Source: Streptomyces sp. HNM0574 (lineage in GTDB: Bacteria > Actinomycetota > Actinomycetes > Streptomycetales > Streptomycetaceae). From it: a stretch of 64,000 nt of DNA. The notes below the pieces were generated by a model. It had not been told where the DNA came from. It did no database searches and saw only the letters and a list, made by a program, of their open reading frames with translations. Positions 14,531-24,129 of the stretch are shown piece after piece. Every line of letters starts with the position of its first letter. Position 1 is the stretch's first letter. The stretch lies in contig NZ_JAASAH010000004.1 in NCBI RefSeq assembly GCF_012726235.1, positions 310,001-374,000 of the forward strand, given 5' to 3'. The position numbers and the translations under genes were made by a program.

Positions 14531-15990
14531 CGGCTTTCCGGCGTGGCCGAGATCACTCCGCGGCTCCCCGTCCCGCCCCGCCGGCGCAGCTCGTACGCAC
14601 CCAGCACGAGCGCCAGCGTGAGCGTACTGATCCAGAACTGCGCCCGGCTGTCCGGGAGTACGGCCATCGCCGCCAGCACCGCGCCCATCCCGGCGATCGC
14701 CGCGTAGCTCAGCCACGGGAAGCCCCACATCCGCAGCCCCAGCCGCTCCGGCGCCTCCCGCTCCAGACGGCGCCGCATCCGCACCTGCGCGATCCCGATC
14801 AACAGGTACACGAACAGCGCGACCGCGCCGTAGGAGTTGATGAGGAACGCGAAGATCCCCTCCGGCGAGGCCCAGGCCGCCACCGTGGACGCGAAGCCCA
14901 GCACCGTCCCCGCGAGCAGCGCCCGGCGCGGCACCCCGCTCGCGCCGACCCGGGTGAACCCGCGCGGCGCGTCCCCGTTCCGGGTCAGCGCGAACAGCAT
15001 CCGGGAGGAGGTGTACAGCGCCGAGTTGAGGCAGGAGAGGACGGCGACGAGCACCACCGCGTTCATCACCGTCTCCACCGCCGGCACCCCCAGCCGCCCG
15101 AGCACCGCCGCGTACGGACTGACCTGAACCGCACCGGAGTTCCACGGCACGGCGGCCACCACGACCAGGACGGACAGCACGTAGAAGGCGACCACGCGCA
15201 GGATGATCGACCGGGTCGCCGAGGCCACGGCCCGCTCCGGCTCCTCGGACTCCGCCGCCGCGATGGTCACGATCTCCGCACCCGTGAAGAAGCCGATGCA
15301 CGGCACGACGGCGGCGAGCACCGCCGCCACCCCGAACGGCGCGAAGCCCCCGTGCCCGGTGAGGTGCGCCAGCCCGGGCCCGCCCGCGTCCCCGGCCGGC
15401 CAGGCGCCCGAGAGGTACAGGCCGCCGAGGAAGAGGAAGACCACGATCGCGGCGATCTTCACCGAGGAGAACCAGTACTCGAACTCGCCGTAGCTGCGCG
15501 CCGAGACCATGTTCGTCGCCGTCAGCAGCACCATCAGCACCAGGCTGACCGCCCACAGCGGGACGCCCGGCAGCCACAGCCGGATGATCCGCCCGCCCGC
15601 CACCGCCTCCACGGCGACGACGATCACGAAGAAGTACCAGTACAGCCACCCCGTGACGAACCCCGCGCGCGGCCCCAGGCTCTCCCGCACGTGCACGTAG
15701 AACGAGCCGACCGCGGGCCGGGCCACCGTCATCTCCGCGAGCATCCGCATCACGACGACGGTCAGCCCGCCCGCGATCAGGAAGGCCACCACGGCGGCGG
15801 GTCCGGTCTTCGCGATCACCACCCCGCTGCCGACGAACAACCCGGCGCCGATCACCCCGCCCAGCGCGATGAGGTTCATGTGCCGCCGGGTCAGCCCCGT
15901 ACGCAGCCCGCCCGATTCCGGTGCGGCGCCCGCCGGTTCACCCGCCGCCGCCCGCGCACCCGCGCCGTCCCTGCCCGTGTCGGTACTCAT
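14527..15990 (-). CDS. APC-family amino-acid permease
   Basis: A membrane protein of 487 residues with twelve hydrophobic segments after a Pro/Ala-rich N-terminus of about 35 residues. The first helix has the APC signature NLIALGGVIGAGLFVGSGVV, and SFYVHVRESLGPRAGFVTGW follows near helix 3. It resembles the GABA/aromatic/proline permease subgroup of amino acid:proton symporters. Substrate not determined. It is codirectional with the downstream class-V gene but separated by the riboswitch promoter, so each probably has its own control. Confidence 0.9.
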   Translation of the reverse strand: MSTDTGRDGAGARAAAGEPAGAAPESGGLRTGLTRRHMNLIALGGVIGAGLFVGSGVVIAKTGPAAVVAFLIAGGLTVVVMRMLAEMTVARPAVGSFYVHVRESLGPRAGFVTGWLYWYFFVIVVAVEAVAGGRIIRLWLPGVPLWAVSLVLMVLLTATNMVSARSYGEFEYWFSSVKIAAIVVFLFLGGLYLSGAWPAGDAGGPGLAHLTGHGGFAPFGVAAVLAAVVPCIGFFTGAEIVTIAAAESEEPERAVASATRSIILRVVAFYVLSVLVVVAAVPWNSGAVQVSPYAAVLGRLGVPAVETVMNAVVLVAVLSCLNSALYTSSRMLFALTRNGDAPRGFTRVGASGVPRRALLAGTVLGFASTVAAWASPEGIFAFLINSYGAVALFVYLLIGIAQVRMRRRLEREAPERLGLRMWGFPWLSYAAIAGMGAVLAAMAVLPDSRAQFWISTLTLALVLGAYELRRRGGTGSRGVISATPESR

Positions 15991-16086
15991 GGCACACGAC
16001 GCTGCCAGCCCGGTGCTAACACGGTGTTGCGGCGGCTTTGCGATCCCCTCGGACGAGGCAGCGCGCGGGCGCGCGGGGGTGGGACG

Positions 16087-17154
16087 TCAGGCCGTGCTCG
16101 CGGCCACCCAGCGCTCCAGCGCCGCCCTGGCCGCGCCCGAGTCGATGGACTCGGCCGCCGTCTTCATCGCCGTACCGAGCTGCTCGGGCAGCGGCGCGTC
16201 CGTCGGGCCGTGCAACGCGACCAGCGCGGCGGCCGAGTTGAGCACCACCGCGTCCCGCACCGGCCCGCGCTCCCCGTCCAGCAGCCGGCGCGCGACACCC
16301 GCGTTGTACTCGGCGTCCGCACCGCGCAGCGCCTCGACGGGCACCAGCTCGACGCCGACGTCCCGCGGGTCGAAGCTCTCCTTGCGGGCCATGCCGTCGC
16401 GCACCACCCAGACCGTGGACGTCGCCGTCGTGGTCAGCTCGTCCAACCCGTCGTCCCCGCGGAACACCAGCGCGGACGAGCCGCGTTCGGCCAGCACGCC
16501 CGCGATGATCGGCGCCATCCTGGCGTCCGCGACACCGGTGGCCTGGGCGCGCACCCGGGCCGGATTCGTCAGCGGGCCGAGGAAGTTGAAGAACGTCGGG
16601 ACGCCCAGCTCCTTCCGCGCCCCCGCGACGTGCCGCAACGAGGGATGGAAGCGGACGGCGAAGCAGAAGGTGATCCCCGCGTCCCGCGCGACCTCGGCCA
16701 CCCGCCGCGGGCTCAGCTCCAGATTGACGCCGAGCTTCTCCAGCACGTCCGAGGCACCGCTCGCGCTCGACGAGGCACGGTTGCCGTGCTTGACGACCCG
16801 GGCACCCGTGCCCGCGACCACGATCGAGGACATGGTCGAGATGTTGACCGTACGCGCGCGGTCCCCGCCCGTACCGACGATGTCCACCGTCGGCCCCGGC
16901 ACCTCGATCACCCGCGCGTGCTCGTACATCGCCCGCACCAGGCCGACGATCTCCTCGACCGTCTCGCCCTTGGCCCGCATGGCCACCGCGAGCCCGGCGA
17001 TCTGCGCGTCGCTCGCCTCACCCCGCATGATGCGGTCCATCGCCCACTCCGTGGAGTCCGCGCCGAGGTCCTCACCGGCCAGCAGGGCGCTCAGCACGTC
17101 CGGCCAGGTGCGCGCTGCCGTGGTGTCGCCTCCGGCGGTGGTCGCAGCGCTCAT
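16087..17154 (-). CDS. trpD: Anthranilate phosphoribosyltransferase
   Basis: A protein of 355 residues. It transfers phosphoribose from PRPP to anthranilate, the second step of tryptophan synthesis. Motifs: [16 protein letters not shown] (PRPP and anthranilate loop, about residues 100-115), [22 protein letters not shown], and [25 protein letters not shown]. The open frame runs 95 codons further upstream but that part is shadow; ATG at 17154 follows AGGAGTG. It stands alone here: no other trp genes adjoin, and the qcr terminator lies upstream. Confidence 0.96.
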   Translation of the reverse strand: MSAATTAGGDTTAARTWPDVLSALLAGEDLGADSTEWAMDRIMRGEASDAQIAGLAVAMRAKGETVEEIVGLVRAMYEHARVIEVPGPTVDIVGTGGDRARTVNISTMSSIVVAGTGARVVKHGNRASSSASGASDVLEKLGVNLELSPRRVAEVARDAGITFCFAVRFHPSLRHVAGARKELGVPTFFNFLGPLTNPARVRAQATGVADARMAPIIAGVLAERGSSALVFRGDDGLDELTTTATSTVWVVRDGMARKESFDPRDVGVELVPVEALRGADAEYNAGVARRLLDGERGPVRDAVVLNSAAALVALHGPTDAPLPEQLGTAMKTAAESIDSGAARAALERWVAASTA

Positions 17155-17295
17155 AGGAATCACTCCTGGCGTTCGTGTCTGATCGGGCGTCTCGTCTGCT
17201 CGGCGCGCGGCTGCCGCGCCCGGCACGCCCGTGACGGGCTGGTCAAACCCTATAGGGCCGCCTGCCCTCCCGAGCACGGACCCGGACACGGCGAA

Positions 17296-17324
17296 GGGCC
17301 CCGTCCGCATCGCGGACGGGGCCC
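17296..17324 (-). terminator. Terminator of the ctaE-qcrCAB unit
   Basis: Perfect 13-bp stem GGGCCCCGTCCGC with a 3-base loop, 42 nt past the qcrB stop. Confidence 0.8.
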
Positions 17325-17365
17325 CAGCGTGGCGCTGCGCAGTGGCCGCCGGGACGGCCCGGAGA

Positions 17366-18991
17366 TCAGTGGTGGCCGTGGCCCTCGGTGATCTCCTTGT
17401 ACTCCTCGGAGGTCGGCTTCGCGATCTGCCCGTGGTCACCGTAGTAACCCTTGGAGAGCCGCGCGCGCAGCTTCTCCCGGCGGGTGATCTTCCGCTTCAC
17501 TCCGTTCTCGTCGGTCTCGGGACCGATCTCGTACGGCTGGTACTGCTCGTGCGCGGTGAGCGTGTAGCGCTCCTCCGGCGACAGCGGCTCGTGCACCTCG
17601 ATGAACTCGCCGTGCGGCAGCCGCTTGATGATGCCGGACTCGCGTCCGTGCAGCACCTTCTCGCGGTCCCGGCGCTGGAGGCCGAGGCAGATGCGACGGG
17701 TGATCCAGAAGACGATGACCGGCACCACGAAGAAGCCGATCCGCACGAACCACGTGATCGAGTTGATCGACAGGTGGAAGTGCGTCGCCCACAGGTCGTT
17801 GCCGCCACCGACGAGCAGCACGAAGTACCAGCTGATCCAGGCCGCGCCGAAGGCCGTACGGGTCGGCGCGTTCCGCGGACGCTGCGCGATGTGGTGCTCG
17901 CGCTTGTCCCCGGTGACCCAGGACTCGATGAACGGGTAGACCGCGATCGCCGCCAGCACCAGCGGGAAGATGATCAGCGGGATGAACACACCCAGCACGA
18001 GCGTGTGCCCGGCGAAGTTGACCTCCCAGCCCGGCATCACACGGATGAGGCCCTCGGAGAAGCCCATGTACCAGTCGGGCTGCGCGTTCGTGGACACCTG
18101 GTCGGGCCGGTACGGACCGATCCGCCAGACCGGGTTGATCGTGAACGTCGCCGCGATGACCGAGATGACACCGAAGACCAGGAAGAAGAAGCCTCCGGCC
18201 TTGGCCATGTAGACCGGCAGCAGCGGCATGCCCACCACGTTGCTGTTCTTCCGGCCGGGGCCCTCGAACTGCGTGTGCTTGTGGTAGAAGACCAGGATCA
18301 GGTGCGCCACCAGCAGACCCAGCATGATGCCGGGCAGCAGCAGCACGTGCGCCGCGAAGAAGCGCGGCACCATCTCGTGGCCGGGGAACTCCCCGCCGAA
18401 GAGGAACATCGAGATGTACGTGCCGACGATCGGCACGGACAGGATCGCGCCCTCCATGAACCGGACACCGGTACCGGACAGCAGGTCGTCCGGGAGCGAG
18501 TAGCCGGTGAAGCCGGTGAACATGCCCAGCACGAACAGCAGGAAGCCGAACAGCCAGTTGATCTCACGCGGCTTCCGGAACGCACCGGTGAAGAAGACGC
18601 GCATCATGTGCACGAACATCGCCGCGAGGAAGATCAGCGCGGCCCAGTGGTGGATCTGCCGGACGAGCAGACCACCGCGCACGTCGAAGCTGATGTCCAG
18701 CGTCGAGGCGTACGCCTCGGACATGTGGACACCCTGCATCGGGACGTACGCGCCGTGGTACGTCACCTCGTTCATCGACGGGTGGAAGAACAGCGTCAGA
18801 TAGACACCCGTCAGGATGATGATGATGAAGCTGTAGAGCGCGACCTCACCCAGCATGAAGGACCAGTGGTCCGGGAAGATCTTGCGCATGTTGGCCTTGG
18901 CGAGGCTGTAGATGCCCAGCCGGCCGTCGGCCCAGTCGGCGACCCGCTCACCCGCGGGCGCCTTGGGCTTCGTCTCGGTTGCAGTGCTCAT
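17366..18991 (-). CDS. qcrB: Cytochrome bc1 complex cytochrome b subunit
   Basis: A membrane subunit of 541 residues that carries the two b hemes and the quinol sites of the actinobacterial bcc complex. Helix II has [20 protein letters not shown] and helix IV has [20 protein letters not shown], each with two His spaced for heme pairs. The quinol-oxidation motif is PDWY, the actinobacterial form of PEWY. A C-terminal extension of about 120 charged residues beyond the usual cytochrome b end is typical of the phylum. Its ATG directly abuts the qcrA stop codon, so translation is probably coupled. Confidence 0.97.
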   Translation of the reverse strand: MSTATETKPKAPAGERVADWADGRLGIYSLAKANMRKIFPDHWSFMLGEVALYSFIIIILTGVYLTLFFHPSMNEVTYHGAYVPMQGVHMSEAYASTLDISFDVRGGLLVRQIHHWAALIFLAAMFVHMMRVFFTGAFRKPREINWLFGFLLFVLGMFTGFTGYSLPDDLLSGTGVRFMEGAILSVPIVGTYISMFLFGGEFPGHEMVPRFFAAHVLLLPGIMLGLLVAHLILVFYHKHTQFEGPGRKNSNVVGMPLLPVYMAKAGGFFFLVFGVISVIAATFTINPVWRIGPYRPDQVSTNAQPDWYMGFSEGLIRVMPGWEVNFAGHTLVLGVFIPLIIFPLVLAAIAVYPFIESWVTGDKREHHIAQRPRNAPTRTAFGAAWISWYFVLLVGGGNDLWATHFHLSINSITWFVRIGFFVVPVIVFWITRRICLGLQRRDREKVLHGRESGIIKRLPHGEFIEVHEPLSPEERYTLTAHEQYQPYEIGPETDENGVKRKITRREKLRARLSKGYYGDHGQIAKPTSEEYKEITEGHGHH

Positions 18992-20062
18992 TTATCCGCG
19001 CTCCCAGAAGGCCGGGCCAACCGGCTCCGCGAAGTCGCCCTGCGCTTCGAGGTAGCCGTCCTTGTTGACGCTGATGTTCAGCTGCGGCAGCGGGTGGCCC
19101 GCGGGACCGAAGATCACTCGTGCACCGTCGGACAGGTCGAAGGTCGACTGGTGGCACGGGCAGAGCACGTGGTGCGTCTGCTGCTCGTAGAGGCTGACCG
19201 GGCAGCCGACGTGGGTGCAGATCTTGGAGTACGCGACGATGCCCTCGTGGGACCAGTCGAGCTCCTGCTTGTCCTTGATGTCGTCGGGCTCCAGCCGGAC
19301 GAGCATCAGGGCCGCCTTGGCGATCTCCTTCTGGAAGTCCTCGCTCTCGATCTCCAGGCCCTCGGGCATGGCGAAGGTGAGCGAGCCCACGGTGATGTCC
19401 TCCGGGCGCAGCGGCTGCATGGTGTTCTCGTTGACCAGCAGCTTGCCCTTGCTCCACAGCGTGCTGCGGAGCTTGTTCTCGGGCAGCGGGCCCAGGTCGC
19501 GCAGCAGCACGACGCCGGAGAGCGGCACGAGGGCGACCGCGCCGAACATGGTGTTGCGGATGAGCTTCCGCCGGCCGAAGCCGGACTCCTCGGCGCCCTT
19601 CTTGAAGTCGGCCTTGACCTTGGCCTCGACCTCGGGCTCCGCGGTGACGGAGTGCCGCTCGTCGACGAGCTCCTCGTCGGACATCAGCGTGCGGGCCCAG
19701 TGGACCGCGCCGGCGCCGATCAGGAACAGCGCGACACCGAGCGTCGTGCCCAGCGCGAAGTTCAGCGCACCGATCTTGCCCAGCGGCCAGATGGTGACGA
19801 TCTTGTCGATCGGGATGGCCACGTACGAGGCGATGAAGCCGATCGTGGCAAGCATGGACACGACGAAGAACAGCGCCACGGTGCGTTCGGAACGCTTCGC
19901 GGCACGCTCGTCATTGTCCTGGATGCGGTGCTCGTGCGGGGGAAGGCCGGGGTCCGCCAGCGGATCGTCCGCGACGGCCACCGCGCCGTGCGCCCCTTCT
20001 GCCTGCGCGGTCGGCAGGTTCTCGTCTGACACGTTCTCGTGTGATCCAGTCTGGCTACTCAT
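18992..20062 (-). CDS. qcrA: Rieske iron-sulfur subunit of the bcc complex
   Basis: A protein of 356 residues. An acidic N-terminus is followed by three membrane helices (about 65-175), as in actinobacterial QcrA, then the Rieske domain with CTHVGCPVSL and CPCHQSTF, the Cys/His pairs holding the 2Fe-2S cluster. It passes electrons from quinol to QcrC. ATG at 20062 overlaps the qcrC stop by 4 bp (ATGA); the frame extends 12 codons further but lies inside qcrC. Confidence 0.97.
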   Translation of the reverse strand: MSSQTGSHENVSDENLPTAQAEGAHGAVAVADDPLADPGLPPHEHRIQDNDERAAKRSERTVALFFVVSMLATIGFIASYVAIPIDKIVTIWPLGKIGALNFALGTTLGVALFLIGAGAVHWARTLMSDEELVDERHSVTAEPEVEAKVKADFKKGAEESGFGRRKLIRNTMFGAVALVPLSGVVLLRDLGPLPENKLRSTLWSKGKLLVNENTMQPLRPEDITVGSLTFAMPEGLEIESEDFQKEIAKAALMLVRLEPDDIKDKQELDWSHEGIVAYSKICTHVGCPVSLYEQQTHHVLCPCHQSTFDLSDGARVIFGPAGHPLPQLNISVNKDGYLEAQGDFAEPVGPAFWERG

Positions 20063-20871
20063 GACTTCTTGGCCTTTGCGGTCCGGGCCGCGACCCACAC
20101 GGCGACGACGACCAGGGCGCCGAGGCCGAAGACCCAGGCGAAGAGACCCTCACTGACCGGACCGAAACCGCCGAGCTTGTTGCCGCCCGGGCTCTCGGCC
20201 TCGTCACTGTTCACCGTCTTCAGGTAAGCGACGATGTCCTTCTTGCTCTTCTCCGGCATGACCGTGTCGGGGAAGGCGGGCATGTTCTGCGGGCCGGTCT
20301 GCATGGCCTCGTAGATGTGCTTCTCGTCCACGTTGCTCAGGTCCGGCGCGGTCTTGCCGTGGGTCAGCGCACCGCCCTCACCCGTGAAGTTGTGGCACTG
20401 GGCGCAGTTCGTACGGAACAGCTCACCGCCCTTGGCGATGTCGGCACCGTTCGGGTCGTACTGCTTCTTGGTGGGCTGCTCGGGACCGGAACCCAGGGAC
20501 GCGACGTACGCCGCGAGCTGGTTGATCTCGTCCTGGCTGTAGATCTTCGGCTTCTTCGGAGCCTGCGGACCCGGCTGCTGCATGGGCATGCGGCCCGTGC
20601 CGACCTGGAAGTCCACGGCGGCGGCACCGACACCGACGAGGCTCGGCCCGTCGCTGGTGCCCTGGCCGCCGGTTCCGTGGCAGCTGGAGCAGCCGGTGGC
20701 GTAGAGCTTCTTGCCCTCCTCGATGGCGAGGGACTGGCTCGACTCCTGGTCTGCCTTGGCCTCACCCGCAGGAGCGAACGCGGCGTACAGCCCCCCGGTG
20801 GCCGCCAGCGCGAAGAGTAGGACGACGAGCGCCGCCAGCGGATGGCGCCGTCGTGCGGAGAGCTTTTTCAC
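20059..20871 (-). CDS. qcrC: Diheme cytochrome c subunit of the bcc complex
   Basis: A protein of 270 residues with an N-terminal membrane anchor, two c-type heme sites (CSSCH near 61-65 and CAQCH near 157-161) and a C-terminal helix followed by Lys-rich tail. In actinobacteria this diheme subunit replaces soluble cytochrome c and wires the bc1 part to the aa3 oxidase. Methionine ligands are probably in MPMQQP and MPAFPDTVMP. It lies 94 nt downstream of ctaE on the same strand. Confidence 0.97.
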   Translation of the reverse strand: MKKLSARRRHPLAALVVLLFALAATGGLYAAFAPAGEAKADQESSQSLAIEEGKKLYATGCSSCHGTGGQGTSDGPSLVGVGAAAVDFQVGTGRMPMQQPGPQAPKKPKIYSQDEINQLAAYVASLGSGPEQPTKKQYDPNGADIAKGGELFRTNCAQCHNFTGEGGALTHGKTAPDLSNVDEKHIYEAMQTGPQNMPAFPDTVMPEKSKKDIVAYLKTVNSDEAESPGGNKLGGFGPVSEGLFAWVFGLGALVVVAVWVAARTAKAKKS

Positions 20872-20965
20872 GGATTACCCCGGTGTCAGGATCTTCTGCG
20901 TCGATGCTTACTGGCTGTGTCTGTGACGCGGCCCGGCTCTCGTCGCCAGGCCGCTGCCCGATCCG

Positions 20966-21586
20966 TTACCTGATCAGGTAGATCGTGGCGAAGAGGCCCA
21001 CCCAGACGACATCGACGAAGTGCCAGTAGTAGGACACGACGATGGCGGCAGTGGCCTGCTGGTGGGTGAACCGCTTTGCCATGTAGGTCCTGCCGAGGAC
21101 GAGCAGGAAAGCGATCAGACCGCCGGTCACGTGGAGTCCGTGGAAGCCGGTGGTGAGGTAGAACACCGAGCCGTACGGGTCGGAGGAGAGCGTGAGCCCC
21201 TCGTGCATGACCAGCTCCGTGTACTCGAAGACCTGGCCGCCGATGAAGACCGCGCCCATCACGAACGTGACGATGAACCACCCCCTCAGCTTCTTCACGT
21301 CCCCGCGTTCCGCGGCGAACACGCCGAACTGACACGTCAGGGAGGAGAGCACCAGGATCGTGGTGTTCACGCCGGAGAAGGGAAGGTTCAGCGCTTCGGC
21401 GTGTTCCTTCCAGTACTCGGCGCCCGTCACCGATCGCAGGGTGAAGTACATCGCGAAGAGGGCCGCGAAGAACATCAGCTCGGAACTCAGCCAGATGATG
21501 GTTCCGACGCTGGTGAGATTCGGCCGATTGACCGACGGGTGCGCGTGCCCGGTTTCTACTGCTGTTGCTGTCGCCACGACCGACAT
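20966..21586 (-). CDS. ctaE: Cytochrome aa3 oxidase subunit III
   Basis: A membrane subunit of 206 residues with five helices, the short actinobacterial form. [19 protein letters not shown] opens helix 1 and the last helices include [15 protein letters not shown]. It stabilises subunit I of the terminal oxidase. The ATG at 21586 lies within a perfect palindrome (21577-21597); GTG three codons in is an alternative start. First gene of the ctaE-qcrCAB unit. Confidence 0.95.
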   Translation of the reverse strand: MSVVATATAVETGHAHPSVNRPNLTSVGTIIWLSSELMFFAALFAMYFTLRSVTGAEYWKEHAEALNLPFSGVNTTILVLSSLTCQFGVFAAERGDVKKLRGWFIVTFVMGAVFIGGQVFEYTELVMHEGLTLSSDPYGSVFYLTTGFHGLHVTGGLIAFLLVLGRTYMAKRFTHQQATAAIVVSYYWHFVDVVWVGLFATIYLIR

Positions 21587-21597
21587 TATGTCGGTCG
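21577..21597. promoter_or_regulatory. Perfect 21-nt palindrome over the ctaE start codon
   Basis: Arms CGACCGACAT and ATGTCGGTCG around one central base. The ctaE ATG is part of one arm, and on the minus strand CATAAT at the centre resembles a -10 box. It could be a repressor operator or an RNA hairpin hiding the start codon. Confidence 0.5.
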
Positions 21598-21690
21598 CTT
21601 ATCCCGGCCTCACTTCGGGGGGTCCTGTTCGGTGTGTCAGGGCGGTGTGCCCTGCTCAAACAGCCCATCGCGGGGGCGTACGAACCGGTG

Positions 21691-21717
21691 TTGACGGGTC
21701 GTCGGAAGGAGTAGCAT
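21691..21717 (+). promoter_or_regulatory. Candidate promoter for the receiver-like gene
   Basis: TTGACG and TAGCAT separated by 15 bp (16 bp if GTTGAC is taken as the -35 box), about 37 bp before the ATG at 21754, which has GCGGAGGAA as ribosome-binding site. Confidence 0.4.
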
Positions 21718-21753
21718 CCGCCGGGACGGCTCACGAGACCCAGCGGAGGAACA

Positions 21754-22164
21754 ATGCAGCCGACCGCCACCGTGCTGGTCTACAGCGACAACGCCACGAC
21801 CCGCGAGCAGGTGCGGCTCGCAGCCGGTCGCCGCCCCGCGTCCGACGTTCCCCCGATCGAGTACATCGAGTGCGCGACGCTCCCCGCCGTGCTGTCCACG
21901 CTGGACGAACGCCGCGTCGACGTCTGCGTGCTGGACGGCGAGACCGCGCCCGCCGGCGGCATGGGCGTGTGCCGGCAGATCAAGGACGAGATCTTCAACT
22001 GCCCGCCGGTGCTGCTGCTCATCGGCCGCCCGACGGACTCCTGGCTGGCGACGTGGAGCCGCGCCGAGGCCGCCGTGCCGCACCCGATCGACCCCGCGGC
22101 GCTGGCCGATCAGCTCGCCGGGCTGCTGCGCGAGCGCCTCGCCTCCGGCACCTGCCACGCCTGA
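21754..22164 (+). CDS. Single-domain, degenerate response-regulator receiver
   Basis: A protein of 136 residues that is only a CheY-like receiver. Strand 1 VLVYSDNA keeps one acidic residue, and the phospho-acceptor Asp position is present (CVLDGET). The switch Ser/Thr after strand 4 is replaced (LLLIGRPT) and the conserved Lys before Pro after strand 5 is His (VPHPID). It has no output domain, so it may act by binding rather than by phosphorylation. It is divergent from ctaE and sits between the two halves of the aa3/bcc gene set, which suggests a link to respiration, by position only. Confidence 0.8.
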   Translation: MQPTATVLVYSDNATTREQVRLAAGRRPASDVPPIEYIECATLPAVLSTLDERRVDVCVLDGETAPAGGMGVCRQIKDEIFNCPPVLLLIGRPTDSWLATWSRAEAAVPHPIDPAALADQLAGLLRERLASGTCHA

Positions 22165-22232
22165 CCCCGCGCCGCACGCCCCACAGCGGGCACAGCGGGC
22201 GCAGGAGAGGCCGTACGGCCCTGTGACACAGC

Positions 22233-22263
22233 GGCGCGGCCCCGGGGAGCCCGGGGCCGCGCC
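22233..22263. terminator. Hairpin between convergent genes
   Basis: Perfect 14-bp GC stem with GAG loop between the receiver gene and the L,D-transpeptidase gene. Confidence 0.75.
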
Positions 22264-22317
22264 GCGTGCGTGACCGCCGCTTCTGTGCGCCGGCGGCGGG
22301 GCCGTACCCGGTACGGG

Positions 22318-23583
22318 TCAGACCTGGGGGCGGAGGCGGGCGGCCGCGGCGGGGCCGCTGCCCTCGCGCTGGCCGTCGAGCACGGCGCTGCCCTCCTGCC
22401 ACTCCTTCCAGGGCATGTTCCAGTCCCCGAAGCCGTTGCCGAAGGGCGCCATCTTCTCGCCGCTGGTGTTGACGTGGGTCACCAGGTCACCCTGCTTGAC
22501 GTTGTCGAAGAACCACTTGGCGTTGGCGCTGTTCATGCCGGTGCAGCCGTGGCTGACGTTCGCGGAACCCTGGGAGCCGACGGACCAGGGGGCGCCGTGC
22601 ACGTACTCACCGCTCCAGGTGAGCCGGGTCGCCCAGCGGACGGGCAGGTCGTACGATTCCGAACTGCCCTCCGCGATACCGATGCTGGTGCCCCGCATCC
22701 GCACGAAGGACTCCAGGCCCAGGATCACCTTCGTCCCGGTACGGGTGCGGAAGCCCGCCTTGCCGGTGGTGATCGGTATCGACTTGACGGTCTCGCCGTT
22801 CTTCACGACGCGCATCTGCTTCGAACCGCCGTCGGCGATGGCCTCGACGCGGTCGCCCGTCTTCAGCTTCAGCGGCTTCGCGGCGCCGCCGTACAGCCCC
22901 TCGCGCACCTTCAGCCCCTTGAGCTCGGAGCGGACCGAAATCGAGGCGTGTGCGGGCCAGTAGGACTTGGGGCGGTAGTGGAGCTCCTTGCCGTCCACCC
23001 AGTGCCAGGCGCCCTCCACCTTCGGGGTGGACGTGACCTTGAGGGCGCCCTCGACTATCTTCCGCTGCTCCGGGTCCTTGATCTTGTGGCTCAGCTCCGC
23101 CGTGATGGGCTGGCCGACTCCATAGGTGCCGCTGTCGGGCCCGAAGGTGACGCCGATCTTCTTGGTGTCGGCGGGTGCGGTCTCGAACTCGATGGTGCGG
23201 CGCCCCGGTTCGCCGTCCTCGTTCTCGGTGCTGACCTCCGCCGTGTAACGGACCCCCGCGGCCAGTGCGCCGGTGCTGTGCCACTTGCCGCCGTCGGCCG
23301 ACAGCTCACCGGCCACGTGCCGGCCGGCCGCGTCCACCGCCGTCACGTCGGTGATCTTCCCCTCACCGCCCTTGGCGGTGACCTCGAGGGGCTTGTCCGG
23401 ATCGACGGTGCCCCCGTCGTCGCCGGTGTTGACGGCGACTTGGCTGCTGGCGTCGTACGGGGCGCTCGCCAGCGGGTCGGCACTGTCACTGCCGCAGGCG
23501 GTGAGACCGGCGGCCAGGGGGGTGAGGGTGAGGGCGCAGGTCATGGCTATGCGCCGCTTGGAACTGTTCGCACGGTGACTCAT
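22318..23583 (-). CDS. L,D-transpeptidase lipoprotein (Ig-like + YkuD)
   Basis: A protein of 421 residues. Residues 1-29 are a lipoprotein signal with LTAC as lipobox. Two Ig-like domains follow (about 60-160 and 165-250), then a YkuD catalytic domain (about 255-375) with YVHGAPWSVG and VSHGCTGMNSANA holding the catalytic His and Cys. It makes 3-3 cross-links between peptidoglycan stems, as LdtMt2-type enzymes do. It begins at an ATG after an AT-rich stretch unusual for this window. It interrupts the run between ctaE and ctaF but is probably transcribed alone. Confidence 0.93.
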   Translation of the reverse strand: MSHRANSSKRRIAMTCALTLTPLAAGLTACGSDSADPLASAPYDASSQVAVNTGDDGGTVDPDKPLEVTAKGGEGKITDVTAVDAAGRHVAGELSADGGKWHSTGALAAGVRYTAEVSTENEDGEPGRRTIEFETAPADTKKIGVTFGPDSGTYGVGQPITAELSHKIKDPEQRKIVEGALKVTSTPKVEGAWHWVDGKELHYRPKSYWPAHASISVRSELKGLKVREGLYGGAAKPLKLKTGDRVEAIADGGSKQMRVVKNGETVKSIPITTGKAGFRTRTGTKVILGLESFVRMRGTSIGIAEGSSESYDLPVRWATRLTWSGEYVHGAPWSVGSQGSANVSHGCTGMNSANAKWFFDNVKQGDLVTHVNTSGEKMAPFGNGFGDWNMPWKEWQEGSAVLDGQREGSGPAAAARLRPQV

Positions 23584-23635
23584 ATGCCCAAAATATGAAG
23601 CACCATCAATTGGGTCCTGCTGAGTGCGTACAAAC

Positions 23636-23668
23636 GGGTCGGCCCCCGGTGTGTCCGGGGGCCGACCC
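23636..23668 (-). terminator. Terminator of the ctaCDF operon
   Basis: Perfect 14-bp stem with a 5-base loop, about 60 nt after ctaF and upstream of the L,D-transpeptidase start; a short run with T's (GTTTGT) follows on the minus strand. Confidence 0.75.
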
Positions 23669-23730
23669 TTGGATATTCCGCGCGGTGCTGCTAGCGCTGC
23701 TCCGGCTTGGCGGTGCTGCTGGAGATGGTC

Positions 23731-24129
23731 CTACTGGTTCTGGTCAGCACCGTGGTAGTACTCGAAAACCCAGCCGAAGAGGCCGACGAGCAGCAGCGGT
23801 GCCGAGACGAACACCAGCCACCAGCCGAACGCGACGCCCATGAAGGCGAAGGCGCCACCGGCGGCCAGGGAGAGCGGCTGCCAGCTGTGCGGGCTGAAGA
23901 AGCCCAGCTCGCCCGCGTCGTCCGCGACGTCCGCGTTCTTGTCGTCCTGTGCGCCCACGTCCACCCGGCGAGCGGTGAACGCCAGGTAGAAGCCGATCAT
24001 GATCGACAGGCCGAACGCGAGGAACAGACCCGTGGTGCCGACCGGTTCCTTCGACCAGACGCCGTAGAGAATCGCTACGGCGAGGAGGAAGACCGACAGC
24101 CAGAGGAAAATCTTGCCCTGGATCTTCAC
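23731..24129 (-). CDS. ctaF: Cytochrome c oxidase subunit IV (actinobacterial)
   Basis: A small subunit of 132 residues with four hydrophobic helices (about 5-23, 33-50, 82-100 and 105-125) separated by a short acidic loop. It matches the actinobacterial subunit IV of the aa3 oxidase. The start is GTG overlapping the ctaD stop (GTGA), so it is translationally coupled. A much longer open frame upstream in this phase is shadow of ctaD. Confidence 0.93.
   Translation of the reverse strand: MKIQGKIFLWLSVFLLAVAILYGVWSKEPVGTTGLFLAFGLSIMIGFYLAFTARRVDVGAQDDKNADVADDAGELGFFSPHSWQPLSLAAGGAFAFMGVAFGWWLVFVSAPLLLVGLFGWVFEYYHGADQNQ

Noticed and set aside
14383-17391. A 1002-codon plus-strand frame over the permease and trpD
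   Set aside because: Antisense shadow of two well-recognised genes, with no domain.
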